Below, in pieces: positions 49,681 through 63,658 of a stretch of 64,000 bases of DNA. Numbering within the stretch: the first letter of the stretch is position 1; every line of letters starts with the position of its first letter. Made by a program: the position numbers and the translations under genes. The stretch is from the NCBI GenBank assembly GCA_029465975.1, contig CM055754.1, positions 2,206,616 to 2,270,615 on the forward strand, read 5' to 3'. This stretch comes from Dallia pectoralis. Taxonomy: Eukaryota; Chordata; Actinopteri; Esociformes; Umbridae. The notes below the pieces were generated by a model that searched no databases, was not told the origin of the DNA, and saw only the letters and a program-made list of their open reading frames with translations.

Positions 49681-50697
49681 TTATTAATCTGCTGTGACAG
49701 GTTCACTATTTACCAAATCCACTAAGGATCCTGGGGGATCTCTGCCCGGCGCCACTCAGTTCCATTAACCTTTGACCTCTATCCAAACACAGAGCAGCTC
49801 TACAGGTACTGGCGCTGGAGACAGGCCAGGGGGTCAGGCCAACGGGTTGGACACCTGTCTCGGTTAAACCCGGTGGACTCTGGCTGACACGAAGCGTTGG
49901 ATTGACTCCATCTGGACCTCGGACAGTCCCGACCAACAGAGCTTAAACACAGGTAAACACAGGTATCACGTCAAATCCGTACATCTGAACACGGGGACAA
50001 CACCATTCCAACGGCCTATATCTCAGTATATCTAAGTTAAACCCCCAGTATAAACAGTAAGAGGATCAGGTTACGGCTGAGGGGCATTTGTAGGTGTCAG
50101 CAGATTAAGCTTTCGGAGAAGTTTGTGAAACCAAACAAGACTCAAGGAAGAGGAACATACACATCCTGGAGCTGCCTCTGTCCATGGAGTGATCCGCGAA
50201 ACGTTTTTACAGTCAGTTCTCTCTTCTCTGTTCTCTCTTCTCTGTTCTCTCTGCTGTATCATACACTTCCGTTTGTCTGAGACACTTTTTCCTCATTGAG
50301 GAACGTTTCATGATACAGCAGAGAACAAACTGGAAACGTTTACATTTTAATGACAGTACAGCTGCCCGTCTCCAGCCTGTCGGAGCGGGTTGGGTTCACA
50401 CGTTCATAGTCTCGCCGTGAAAACACTGGGCTCTGTGACAGTGCGCACGTAAGGCTCCAGCGAAAAGGAGCAGATCTGTGGGAGTGCACGTAGGGATCTG
50501 CTCAGTCACGTGGAGTGACATAAGTGCTCGTCCCTCATTCAACAGCACACATGCATGCCCCCCCCCTTCCCCCGTCCCCCCATCCGACCTTTAACCCCGA
50601 TGACAAGACACTGTCATCGCCATCACTCCCGACCCGGATAAATGCAAGGTTTATGGAAGGTAGACCGGACCGTGAGTGTGTCTCCCCAGTAAACACA
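49681..50697. other. no gene recognised
   Basis: Unique-looking sequence, including the imperfect repeat TTCTCTCTTCTCTGTTCTCT near 50216-50250. Confidence 0.45.
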
Positions 50698-50870
<173 letters not shown>

Positions 50871-53800
50871 GGATGAGGACGACGCTCTGTTGACAGAAAG
50901 ACACATTTGAACTCGACACGATGACGCAAGTAGAGTCCAGCAGTTGACTCAGTTGTTCACTATATTTAGATACGCTCTAGCACAAGACCAGAATGCCACG
51001 GCACACGGAGAAGACAACACAAAAGAGACCTGTCAGATATATCTTCGTGAGCTAAATGTAGGGAAAAAAAAACCCTCCACGTTCAGTCTAACCGTACCAG
51101 CTATAGGAGACACGCCAGCATACCAGCAAACCACCAGACACCGAGCCGGCCAAACAGCACACATCTAAAGAATACGTCTCCTCACAAATCCAATAGCGGC
51201 ATTATAAGAGGCTGTTTACGTGAACAATATGTACATTCAAAAGGCGCAATTGTACACACGCGCACACACACACACACGCACGCGCGCAAAGAAACAGTTA
51301 CACACTCGCTTGGCCTCTCCACAGTCGGCCGCATTCCACAAATCATATACAAAACTTTATGACTTTTTCCACAATTACACAAATAAAGTGAAGCCAGAGA
51401 AAAGAGGCTGTGTGCCAACTTGCACTTCTCACTGCTTAGCTATGTTGTACTGTCCCTGTGTGTGCGTGTGTGCGTGTGTGTGTGTGTTATTCTTCGTTCC
51501 CAGAGGTAAGGCAGCACGGCCAGCTGGATCAGATTGATGGGGAGTTGAGTTCTCGAGTCAGTAAGGAGAGAACGTGACAGAGGGGTTCTTGCATGCCCCT
51601 GCATGGTCTCGGCTAATCCTCTGAATGTTGGGGACAGATACAAACAAACACACACACACACACCCACACTAAAGGCCAGGACAACTGTTTACAATCTATT
51701 CAGACCGCGAACAGGGAAGACGACGTGTTAAAAATAAACTGTTGCACCGTTGAAAAACCAATGTGGTCTGAATCATGTACGTTGGTAGGCAGGTTTCTGC
51801 TGTTGGTGCAAAACCCCTAGGCTGAAATAGAAAGAAACAGGGAACTGCATTGTGCAATCAAAGCACTGCGGTGTAATACTTCAGAAGCCTTTCACAATCA
51901 TAGATGAACGTCAATGTAAGCATAACGTGAGGAGTAATGGCGAAATCAACCAAATGGACAACGATTTTTGATGATTGGTGGGTTGTTTTTTTTTAGCACA
52001 GAACAAGATCGTAAACTCTTAGAAGAAGAAGACTAATTGACTTACTGTAAAGGCCGGGCCAAAAAGTGATGTCTGTAAGTAACCAATGTAATACCAGGTT
52101 GTCAATGTGGACTGACATCCTGGAACCCACCTGCCTTTTTGTTGTTATGAGCTGTCAGTAAAGCTCAGGAAGGAGCCTTGATGGAAGAATCATTTTTACA
52201 TCATCCTTGTTCTTGTCTGTTTTGTCTGTTATTCTGAACTTCTCCGGTAGCACAACCTCTGGTATAGGACAGGAAACGCTCAGGCCAGAGCTATCTAACA
52301 CTTGTCACTCTGATGACCGTCAAGAGGTTTTAAGTATCAGTCTTCAAGTCTTTCCATCCGAAACACAAAGAGCAGAAAGAAAGTGTGGGCGGAGAACAAG
52401 AGTAGAGCCAGGAGAAAGAGAACGAGGTGTTTTCGTTAAAGAACATGCCGAAATGCTGAAACCCAGGGACCGCTGGTCAACATTGCACCAGCATCACATA
52501 AAAAGTCCCGTTAAATCGCGACACAGCTTTTACACGAAGCGTTAGCTACACAAACATCATTCATCCATACCAATTCGACGCCATGCCAAAACATCACAGA
52601 ACAACCGCACCACACGCAGACGTGACCGGACCCAGCCAAGACCACGATTGGTACACGCACAATCACCATAAATGTTTCGAGAATCGTACATGGAAGAAGG
52701 AATGTTTCGGTTTGTCGGGAATACAAACAGATGGCCAAGGTTGCGGCGTACCAGTGTATTTAGCAGACAGATAATTATTGACACTTCTGATGTGGTTAGG
52801 ATCCGGTCTGGGCGTTTTTGTTTTCCATGATATTGGAATAAATAACACATACGTGACCACTTCGCTCTGAGACATATGACACATTCTATATTTACCCATT
52901 ACATATAGGCCAACTATGCATGCTCTCTCATGTCGGACTGTTCGTGTTTTTGTTTTCTTCTGTTTGCACTTATCGTGCACATTTTAAAATGTGTGTTTTA
53001 TTAATGTTGCAGCCAGAGGTCAGAACAAACTCAGTGTAAAAAGACCTGGCGAAATAAATAAAGCTGAATCTGGTAATCTAAACGTAATTTAAATTGGCCT
53101 CAGATTTCTACTCCTCGTGTGTGTGTGTGTGTCCGTGTTTTGTTGTTTGTTGGTGCTTCATAGCCAAGACATAAACACAGCCAGATCTCGAGCCAAACAT
53201 TGGAGATGGTCTTTTGCTTCTACAAATATTTTCATCGTCTCTTAAGATGAGCACATGTTGATCCGAGCTGCGTGAGAAGCAGCGAACTTTAACACCCACC
53301 CGTGATTGGTTGTCTGGGGCTTCATAATAAGACGGTTATATAAAAGACACAATATGGGGATTTTTCTCATGACCTCTTCCACAGAAAACCCATTAAACCG
53401 GTCAGTAACAATAACCGTACTGCAAAACATAATTTAGCCTGTGCATTCCGGACTGGTAGCCTTCTGAGAATCGTTCCGCTAACCAACGCCATTTAACTAG
53501 CACTTCATTCAATGTGCTATCTACTAACGCTGAATGACGTCATTTGTATTTGTATTCTTTTTTACATAAAATGTTTGGTACCCTAGAGAAGGATTAAAAT
53601 GTTTTACATAGTCCCATTTTACTGGAACAAATGCGTAGTTCTTGGCCACACACACACACACATTTTATAACTGTAGTTTTGGCTTCAGAGAGATGGAAGG
53701 GTCTGGAAGCAGATTGCATTTACATCATGCAAGGTAAGATTGAATCACTTCCTGGTGCAACTCTTGAAAAATCCCGAAGCACAAGTGTCCCAAAGCTGGA

Positions 53801-56043
53801 GAAACAAAGGTTCCGGTAAGAACTTGCTGTCAACAGACAGGCCTCTACTGCTAGCAAGTAGCTAGCTAACTGGAATCTAGTAAGGCACTGGGTAATTTTT
53901 TGCTTGGGCAGGTTTACTAAAAATGTATATAGGACTGCCTAATGATTTTACATGTGCATTTGCTTACATCGGAAATAGAGATTTGACACATACAAAAGTC
54001 AATATATCCTGAATTGAATGTTTCATTAAATGTTGATCAAGTGAATGTCGTTCCAGGGAGTTTATGAGTGAGCTTGTTTTCACACAAACGTAACCGCATT
54101 TTGCAGCCAAAACAAAGCAGCATGCGACTTCCTTAAGTCAGCACAAGTAGCGTAATGTGTGATAACTGCACCTCACTATTACGGCATTAAAGCAGATCTC
54201 TAGGTTGGTGTCGTTGTCAACATACTTTTGGGACAACTTTTAGACACAATGGAGTGTATTGAAAATACTCATGAAACGGTCACAAAAGGTACAACTGTTC
54301 GACTTAATATAAAATAAGTCGAATAATCTCCCAGTAAAGTGTCTGATTTCATGACGCGTTCTCTCTATGACACTTTGAAAGCATTGAACCATATCTCGAG
54401 GTAGCCCAGCCATTTTGCTCGGTAGAGTTGACGGGTTTCACCTCAGAAGCACGTCTCCGGGTCATTCTGACCTTCAGTACAAGCCTTAACTCCTCTGACC
54501 TCAAAGGAGAACACGTGCCGCTGGCTAACAGCCCAGAAAAAGATGCAAATTCAGAGCCAAGCAAAGCAACCACAGCCGGCACCCGAGCCCCGTTGGTGAT
54601 CCAGTGTGCCCTGCCACATCAGAGGCCTCCTGGGTGTTGGTGAGATATTACCAGAACATAAAGCGTATTAGCGTAGCTAACTGCAAGGCAGGGACTTCAC
54701 CACCGTGTCAACCAGGAAGCCCCCCGTTCAGCCTTTTTTTTTTTACACCGTGTTGATTAACGGCAAAGACTCTGTTCAACTGTAACCTGACGAGCAGTCA
54801 GGCACGCTCTACGGCCTGACGAGCAGCACGTATAAAGGAAACCACTTGGGTCGAGAGAAACCAGATCCATCTATGGGGAATAGAGCAGAAATAAACCCCT
54901 GGGTTCTCCCATATCGGGCCTTGTTTGAATAAGACTTCACCACAGGCACCAGGGGGGATAGCCAATCCATTTGTGTAAACTTCACCCAGTGGAGTTCTGG
55001 CAGGCCCGGTTTAGCTCTCAGAGGAGAGAGGGTAGGTGGGGGGGGTGTACGTCAAGGTGGGGAGAGTGGGATGATGGGAGGGGATCAGCATAAGAGGCGG
55101 GGGGAGGGGTTTAGGTTAAAGGAGGGGAGGTTCTTCACCGAAAAAAGAAACCAGTCACTTTTCTGAGAGGATTATACATTTGTCCACACACACTCTCCTC
55201 CTCCACTCCCCCCCCAATGAAAATCAACACATCCTGCCAGAAATAGCTTAGTTTAGGCCCTTCTAAAGGAAATTACCCAGGCTTGTTGATGTCATTTAGG
55301 ACATTGTTTTCTTAACAATTGCATTATATTGAGCTCCAGCCCATTCGACATCCTTCTACGCCGACTGTCTTCGGTTCGGCTAAACCGCGGGTTTGCTGTC
55401 AAACATATTCACTCTCCAAGAAACAATAAAAATGTAATGATAAGTTACTCACGTGGTTACATACGTGATTAAGGCTCTTACGTGATTTCTAAGTGGAACA
55501 AAACATTCAGTTTAATACACTGTACTGAACCTCTGTGACGTCAGTAATTAATAACACACACTGTATACACAGACAGATGACAAATGAGACAGCAAGCTGT
55601 GTTATAAGATTTAAGTGGTGTTTTATTTCCTGAATCAAGGACAGACCAAATGCTTTACTTGACAGAACTGAGGTCACGCATTTCTGTTGTTTGATGGAAA
55701 TGTCAGAAGGGCTACGGCAATATATCTTCAGGTTTGTTATGGACCCGTTCTGAGCTATTCGCCGTGATGTCTGTTAACTTCTGTGGAACCCAGACGTTCC
55801 ATACATAACATTTTAGTTACAGTAAATCATAATGTTTTGGCTTCCCTGTTGTGTATTCCACTGACTCATTCCTGTGTGGGCCTGCATGGGTTAATGCGAG
55901 CGACTGTACAAGCTGTGCCTGCATGTACAATGTATGCAGAATACGTAGGCTACAAATAAAACACATCAAAGTGCGGAGGAACGACTCACCTCCCCGGCTT
56001 GTTCCAGACACAGCAACCCCTCTGTGCTACCGGGCTACCTGTG
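50871..56043. other. no gene recognised
   Basis: Five kilobases of mostly unique-looking sequence with short TG/CA runs (51266-51283, 51463-51487, 53118-53132, 53647-53661). Several short open frames end near possible GT donors (for example near 53816) but have no recognisable homology. Confidence 0.45.
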
Positions 56044-56549
56044 GGCAGAACAGACAGACAGATGACACAGACCGACAGATGACACAGATAGATAGACAGA
56101 CTGACAGACTGACAGACTGACAGACTGACAGACTGACAGACTGACAGACTGACAGACTGACTGACGGACAGATGACACAGACAGACAGATGACACAGATA
56201 GATAGACAGATTGAAAGACAGATCAAACAGACAGACAGATGACACGGACTGACATACAGACAGACAGATGAGAGAGATTAGACAGACAAAAAAAACAGAA
56301 AGACAGACAGATGACACAGACAACAACAGCAAGGTGAGACAGACAGGTGAGACAGACAGATGGACAGACAGATACAACAGACAGAGAGACAGATAAAACA
56401 GACAGACAGACAGACAGACAGACTGACATACAGACGGACAGACGGACAGACAGACAGACTGACAGACAGATGAGACTGACAGACTGACATACAGACTGAC
56501 AGACAGACAGACTGACATACTGACAGACAGACTGACATACTGACAGACG

Positions 56550-56592
<43 letters not shown>

Positions 56593-56658
56593 TGACAGAT
56601 GAGACTGACAGACTGACAGACGGACAGACGGACAGACGGACAGACAGACGGACAGACG

Positions 56659-56689
<31 letters not shown>

Positions 56690-56800
56690 ATACTGACGGA
56701 CAGACTGATGGACAGACTGACAGACAGACAGACAGACTGACAGATGAGACTGACAGACTGACAGACAGACAGATGGACAGACAGATGGACAGACTGACTA
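56044..56800. repeat. (GACA)n-type satellite with GACAGACT units
   Basis: About 750 bp of GACAGACAGACT, GACAGATG and GACGGACA units on the plus strand, heterogeneous in phase and spacing. Confidence 0.95.
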
Positions 56801-57057
56801 GACCAGCAGTCAGATGAGACAGATATCTTCCACCAAGGAAAAAACATACACAAACATTCTACATCAGAATCCTGGCCCCAAAAGATTTTTTGAAACAATG
56901 TGTTGGGGAGGGTTGTTCCAAATGAATGAGACAGCTGTGAGGTTAGAGCCGGGTAGAGAACAAACCGTGGAACCAAACCACAGGGAAAGGCCTGCCAAAT
57001 AGAAGCGGAGAAGAATACTGCTAGACAACAAGCTTTGCAACCCAGCCAAATCTCAAT
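56801..57057. other. spacer between two arrays, no gene recognised
   Basis: About 255 bp with no supported feature. Confidence 0.45.
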
Positions 57058-57438
57058 ACTTGTGTGCAGTAGACTGGTGTGCAGTAGACTGGTGTGCAGT
57101 AGACTGGTGTGCAGTAGACTGGTGTGCAGTATAGACTGGTGTGCAGTAGACTGGTGTGCAGTATAGACTGGTGTGCAGTATAGACTGGTGTGCAGTAGAC
57201 TGGTGTGCAGTATAGACTGGTGTGCAGTATAGACTGGTGTGCAGTATAGACTGGTGTGCAGTAGACTGGTGTGCAGTAGACTGGTGTGCAGTATAGACTG
57301 GTGTGCAGTATAGACTGGTGTGCAGTATAGACTGGTGTGCTGTATAGACTGGTGTGCAGTATAGACTGGTGTGCAGTATAGACTGGTGTGCTGTATAGAC
57401 TGGTGTGCAGTAGACTGGTGGGCAGTAGACTGGTGGGC
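57058..57438. repeat. 15/17-bp minisatellite
   Basis: About 24 copies of GTAGACTGGTGTGCA or GTATAGACTGGTGTGCA; the two lengths differ by a TA insertion and are interspersed. Confidence 0.95.
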
Positions 57439-58676
57439 TTTACACTCATCACTAGGTGGAATATTTAGGTGAATTCACCACGGAAACCTACCGTAGATAA
57501 TTTAAGATTGTGGTACTTGCGTTTCATATTCCGAATGGGTCTGAGGACATTTCAGGGGCTTCTTCTTTCCATACCGATGAGACGAAGCGTCAAGTGACAT
57601 CACTTCCTGATAGATGCCTCGAAGCAGCCACAGGAAACTGAGAGTGAGGCTTGTTGACTGTTGTTGCGTTTTTCACTACACAGAGCAAAAGAAATCTGTT
57701 AGTCGGATTTAGTTATAGGAGTCATCCTCCCAAAACCACACACACACTTGTGATATGTAGTGATAAACAATAAAAATATATGACAACAAAATAATTTGTG
57801 AACGATTATCATAACGCGGTTTGGAGTAGTTACAATAAATTTGCAGGCAACATGTAAAGGTTATTGAAGCAATTGTGTCAATACTTTCTCATGGCGGCTG
57901 GCAGCATAGGCAGATATTAATTACCTCAGTGCCTTTAAAGGTACAAAACGTTTCTACTGTACAATAACACCAATGTCAATATTAGCATGTTAAGTAACTA
58001 CTTTATATAGATGGAAAAATTTACTAAATTATTTATTTTCTAGAAGTCAATTTGGAAGCAAAGAACTGAAACTGGTCATTCATATGAGTGTGCAGACTAG
58101 GTCTTGTGGCAACACAACCATACAATCAAGTATAAAAAGATAATTTATGTCATGATATCAGTCACAGCCATATCTCGATAAGAAGATAAACTTCAACGAC
58201 CTAACGTGCACTCTCGAAATCAAAGGGTTTCAAAACGTTTTTTCTTCGAATGTCTCAATAGGTCATACCGATCTGTGGTTCCTGATAGATTTTGTTCCAG
58301 TTAAAAGAACCCAGCAGAGGGCTTTACGTGGAACCGGCTCTCCCTGAAAAAATTTACTTGGAGAAGTGAAGGGACCTTTTCTATATCTAATATCATAAAT
58401 GTGCTTTGGTTGCGTGCATGTAATTTAGTGATCTCTATGGTTCTGGTCCTTTATGCTACAACGTATTACCTCGTAGTGTGTTAAACAAATACTTCATGAG
58501 ACTCTCCGGTTGGGTAACTGCATTGGTTAAACGTAAATGCGCGAATCACATCGGCAATTTGATGATTGAATAGAGACATCTGCTACGGCAATAGAAAACT
58601 CAAAGTGTAAGGACATTTTGGCTCATAAGTACGACTGAAGTTGTACCCTTGAACGGATGAGACCTGTGTGTGTGTC

Positions 58677-58708
<32 letters not shown>

Positions 58709-59918
58709 CCTACCAGCACACTTGTGTTTGTGCTACTCCAACTGCTGCTAGCTCAATTAGAAAACAATGTGAAGAGAGTAAAGAAAGTAGCCAGTGTCTA
58801 CTGGGACTAGATAGTGTAATTTGCCTCATCCCCACAGAGAATCACACTACCACGCGGGTGACGCTGTCCAGACTAGAGGGTGTTTCTGAGTAAAGACGCC
58901 TGTACCGTGAGGCCAAAAGACACAGAGCCAATGGGATGAGAGGCCACATGTTGTGAAACGCTGTGTATTTATACTGAACTCTGAACCTCAACAGAAAAGC
59001 CATGTAGGTTCACAGACGGGATGAGTTAACAACGAGGTACAAATATACACACACACACAAATCACACACAGACACGCACACACACACACAAACACACACA
59101 TCACACACAGAGACACACACACACACACATCACCCACGGACACACGTCACACACAAACACATCACAGACACACACGCATCGTACACAGAACCACATCACA
59201 CACAAACACATCTAAACGGAGAAAGTGCCATGGTTGGAAAGTACCAAGAAATCACCTCCCACAGAGGGAAAAATTATATAGATCTTAGTCTACTGATCTC
59301 GGCTGACCTTCATAAGTATATTGGCTTATCTTTCGGGGTTAAGCTTTAACCTTATATCACATTTAATACCACAATATATAAAAGATATGAGACTCACGTG
59401 CACAGTCATTTTTCAAGTTTGTGCTTGTAATTGTGTCCGTGTGTGTTGGTTCACATCCATATTCATGAGTGTGTGACGGAATCTATAGTAAGCAACTTAA
59501 CAAGTAAAAAGCTATCAAGATATCTTTCTTCAGTGACGGACCGTTCTCCATCTTGGTTCTTTGGGTTCCGGGAATATGATCAAAATTACCAGTAGAGCCT
59601 TTCATACGGAACATGCCGGGTCAGTCTGACCTCTCCTTGATAGCACAGCCGCGCCACATGAGGACCCAGCGGGCGAAATGTCAAAAGACAAAGTCTGGAG
59701 TGAATGACCCTGACAGGCTACTGGGTAGATGTGGCCTAATAGTTAAAAGTTTAAGGCCCAGAAGAGATGTTTGTTTTGGTTCCCTCTCAAGTTCACACGT
59801 GACATAATGTCATTGAGCTGCCATGGGACGACGTTACGGCGAGATCTGCAACGATAAGAAGCTACAGAGAGGAAGTGGGTGGAAGGGGAGTTCTCTCAGA
59901 CTTAAAATAAAATACCAG
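57439..59918. other. no gene recognised; TG run 58664-58709, CA tract 59048-59215
   Basis: The CA tract is interrupted by ATCACACACAGA blocks. A possible decayed tRNA-derived SINE lies at about 59727-59790 (GTGGCCTAATAGTTAAAAG, then GGTTCCCTCTC), too weak to call. No host gene was supported. Confidence 0.45.
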
Positions 59919-59927
59919 AGAAAGGGG

Positions 59928-59964
<37 letters not shown>

Positions 59965-59993
59965 GGGGGTGGAGAGAGGAAGAAAGAGAGTGG

Positions 59994-60038
<45 letters not shown>

Positions 60039-60107
60039 GAGAGAGAGAGAGGGAGAGAGGGGGAGAGAGAGAGAGAGAGGGGGTGGAGAGAGGAAGAAAG
60101 AGAGTGG

Positions 60108-60149
<42 letters not shown>

Positions 60150-60648
60150 GAGAGAGAGAGAGAGGGAGAGAGGGGGGAGAGAGAGAGAGAGGGGGGTGGA
60201 GAGAGGAAGAAAGAGAGTGAGGGGGAGAGGGGGAGAGAAAGAGACGGGGTTGGAGAGAGGAAGAAAGAGAGTGGGGAAAGAGAGCGAGAGAGTGGGAGAG
60301 AGAGAGTGAAGGAGAGAGAGGGGGGAATAAAGAAGGGGGAGGAGGAAAAGAGAGAGAGAGAGAGGGGGTTGGAGAGAGGAAGAAAGAGAGTGGGGAAAGA
60401 GAGCGAGAGAGTGGGAGAGAGAGGGAGAGTGAAAGAGAGAGAGGGGGAAGAAAGAGGGGGAGGAGGAAAGAGAGGGGGAGAGAGAGGGGGTGGAGAGAGG
60501 AAGAAAGAGAGTGGGGGAAAGAGAGCGAGAGTGAGAGAGAGGGAGGGGGAGAAAAGAGAGACGGGGGAGGAGGAAAGAGAGAGAGCATTGCGGCGAGAGA
60601 GCAAGTGAGAGGGTGAGAGAGAGAGTGAGAGAGAGGGAGGAAAGGGGG
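59919..60648 (+). repeat. (GA)n homopurine tract with a recurrent longer unit
   Basis: About 730 bp almost entirely A/G on the plus strand. Pure GAGAGA runs alternate with a recurring block GGTGGAGAGAGGAAGAAAGA GAGTGGGGAAAGAG that appears at least six times, so it is partly a minisatellite. Confidence 0.95.
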
Positions 60649-61046
60649 TGAGAAATATTGTAACTTCTATTGATGGTGTAGTTTCTGCGGACGGGCAAAC
60701 ATAAAATGATAGAACCTTTCAAACGTATTCCCCAGGGCCTAGAACACATGTGTTTACGATCACTCCATTGTTTACTCACAAACTATTTACTCTTCTCCTC
60801 TCGGTGATAAAAATGTACACGGAAAAAGATCTTCTAAACGAAACACAAACAAATGCATAACTGTCCCAGAACATACGGAAGTGACCTACTGAAAGGAGAC
60901 AGGAAGTCAAGGTGCTGTCAATCAACCTCCTGCCCTATGGAACTGGGTTTGGACCCAAACACCCGGTGGAAGAACCACCCATCCGTTCTTCTACTTCTAT
61001 CAAACTCAGAAAGGAGATTAATGGCCCCTGTGTCAATGTCTCTCTA

Positions 61047-61086
<40 letters not shown>

Positions 61087-61225
61087 CGCCCAAGCTTTTC
61101 CCTCTAACACATCTGCCCCCCCCACCTCTCTCCTGCCTCCCCCCTATTCCTCCCCTTCCTCCCTGGCCGGCTGGGTCCTTACGCTGACAGCTGGCTCTGA
61201 TTATGGCAGTGAGAAATAAGGCAGT
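60649..61225. other. no gene recognised; CA run at 61049-61083
   Basis: Unique-looking sequence between the GA tract and the 12-bp satellite. Confidence 0.5.
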
Positions 61226-61227
61226 CA

Positions 61228-63658
61228 CGCCGCCAGTCTCCCCCTCCAGTCTCCCCCTCCAGTCTCCCCCTCCAGTCTCCCCCTCCAGTCTCCCCCTCCA
61301 GTCTCCCCCTCCAGTCTCCCCTTCCAGTCTCCCCTTCCAGTCTCCACCCTCCAGTCTCCCCCTCCAGTCTCCCCCTCCAGTCTCCCCCTCCAGTCTCCCC
61401 CACCAGTCTCCCCCTCCAGTCTCCCCCTCCAGTCTCCCCCTCCAGTCTCCCTTCCAGTCTCCACCCTCCAGTCTCCCCCTCCAGTCTCCCCCTCCAGTCT
61501 CCCCCTCCAGTCTCCCCCTCCAGTCTCCCCCTCCAGTCTCCCCCTCCAGTCTCCCCCTCCAGTCTCCCCCTCCAGTCTCCCCCTCCAGTCTCCCCCACCA
61601 GTCTCCACCCTCCAGTCTCCCCCTCCAGTCTCCCCCTCCAGTCTCCCCCTCCAGTCCCCCACCAGTCTCCCCCTCCAGTCTCCCCTTCCAGTCTCCACCC
61701 TCCAGTCTCCCCCTCCAGTCTCCACCCTCCAGTCTCCCCCTCCAGTCTCCCTTCCAGTCTCCCCCTCCAGTCTCCCCCACCAGTCTCCCCCTCCAGTCTC
61801 CCCCTCCAGTCTCCCCCTCCAGTCTCCCCCTCCAGTCTCCCCCTCCAGTCTCCCCCTCCAGTCTCCACCCTCCAGTCTCCCCCTCCAGTCTCCACCTCCA
61901 GTCTCCCCCCCCTCCCCCTCCAGTCTCCCCCTCCAGTCTCCCCACCAGTCTCCCCCTCCAGTCTCCCCCTCCAGTCTCCCCCTCCAGTCTCCCCCTCCAG
62001 TCTCCCCCTCCAGTCTCCCCCTCCAGTCTCCCCCTCCAGTCTCCCCCTCCAGTCTCCCCTCCAGTCTCCCCCTCCAGTCTCCCCCCTCCAGTCTCCCCAC
62101 CAGTCTCCACCCTCCAGTCTCCCCTTCCAGTCTCCACCCTCCAGTCTCCCCCTCCAGTCTCCCCCTCCAGTCTCCCCCTCCAGTCTCCCCCACCAGTCTC
62201 CCCCTCCAGTCTCCCCTTCCAGTCTCCACCCTCCAGTCTCCCCCTCCAGTCTCCCCCTCCAGTCTCCCCCACCAGTCTCCCCCTCCAGTCTCCCCTTCCA
62301 GTCTCCACCCTCCAGTCTCCCCCTCCAGTCTCCACCCTCCAGTCTCCCCCTCCAGTCTCCCCCTCCAGTCTCCCCCTCCAGTCTCCCCCTCCAGTCTCCC
62401 CCTCCAGTCTCCCCCTCCAGTCTCCCCCACCAGTCTCCACCCTCCAGTCTCCCCTTCCAGTCTCCACCCTCCAGTCTCCCCCTCCAGTCTCCCCCTCCAG
62501 TCTCCCCCACCAGTCTCCCCCTCCAGTCTCCCCTTCCAGTCTCCACCCTCCAGTCTCCCCCTCCAGTCTCTCCCCCCTCCAGTCTCTCCCCCTCCAGTCT
62601 CAGTCCCCTCCAGTCTCCCCCTCCAGTCTCCCCCTCCAGTCTCCCCCTCCAGTCTCCCCCTCAGTCTCCCCCTCCAGTCTCCCCCTCCAGTCTCCCCCTC
62701 CAGTCTCCCCCCTCCAGTCTCCCCACCAGTCCCTCCAGTCTCCCCCCCCTCCCCCAGTCTCCCCCTCCAGTCTCCACCCTCCAGTCTCCCCCTCCAGTCT
62801 CCCCCTCCAGTCTCCCCCTCCAGTCTCCACCCTCCAGTCTCCCCCTCCAGTCTCCCCAGTCTCCAGTCTCCCCCTCCAGTCTCCCCCTCCAGTCTCCCCC
62901 TCCAGTCTCCCCCTCCAGTCTCTCCCCCTCCAGTCTCCCCCTCCAGTCTCCCCCTCCAGTCTCCCCCTCCAGTCTCCACCCTCCAGTCTCTCCCCCTCCA
63001 GTCTCCCCCTCCAGTCTCCCCCTCCAGTCTCCTCCAGTCTCCAGTCTCCCCCTCCAGTCTCCCCCTCCCCCCCTCCAGTCTCCCCCTCCAGTCTCCACCC
63101 TCCAGTCTCCCCCTCCCCCTCCAGTCTCCCCCCACCAGTCTCCCCCTCCCCTCCAGTCTCCCCCTCCAGTCTCCCCCTCCAGTCTCCCCCTCCAGTCTCC
63201 CCCTCCAGTCTCCCCCACCAGTCTCCCCCTCCAGTCTCCCCCTCCAGTCTCCCCCTCCAGTCTCCCCCTCCAGTCTCCCCCTCCAGTCTCCCCCTCCAGT
63301 CTCCCCCTCCAGTCTCCCCCTCCAGTCTCCCCCCTCCAGTCTCCCCCCTCCAGTCTCCCCCTCCAGTCTCCCCCCTCCAGTCTCCCCCTCCAGTCTCCCC
63401 CTCCAGTCTCCCCCTCCAGTCTCCCCCTCCAGTCTCCCCTCCAGTCTCCCCCTCCAGTCTCCCCCTCCAGTCTCCCCCTCCAGTCTCCACCCTCCAGTCT
63501 CCCCCTCCAGTCTCCCCCTCCAGTCTCCCCCTCCAGTCTCCCCCTCCAGTCTCCCCCTCCAGTCTCCCCCTCCAGTCTCCCCCTCCAGTCTCCCCCTCCA
63601 GTCTCCCCCTCCAGTCTCCACCCTCCAGTCTCCCCCTCCAGTCTCCCCCCACCAGTCT
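61228..63658. repeat. 2.4-kb 12-bp satellite-like array
   Basis: About 200 copies of CCAGTCTCCCCCT-type units (period 12), with TTCCAGTCTCCA, CACCAGTCTCC and indel variants. The minus strand is G-rich (AGACTGGAGGGG). The 12-bp period leaves frames of 450-840 codons open on both strands (SPSSLPLQSPPPV-like and GDWRGRLEGETG-like), which are artefacts. Confidence 0.97.

Noticed and set aside
52207..52545. 112-codon plus-strand ORF
   Set aside because: No recognisable domain, start context or splice partner; consistent with chance.
53631..53819. Plus-strand exon ending at GTAAGA
   Set aside because: The donor-like end is attractive, but the 62-codon frame begins in a CA run and shows no recognisable homology.
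54428..54643. Plus-strand exon ending at GTGAGA
   Set aside because: No homology, no supporting acceptor or partner exon.
56027..56976. Cys-Leu-Ser-Val repeat open frames
   Set aside because: Translation of the GACA/GACAGACT satellite.
59727..59790. tRNA gene or SINE
   Set aside because: A- and B-box-like words are present, but the spacing and surrounding sequence do not fold into a tRNA and no element ends are visible.
59823..60779. Arg-Glu-rich and Ser-Leu-rich open frames
   Set aside because: Translation of the (GA)n/(CT)n tract in different frames.
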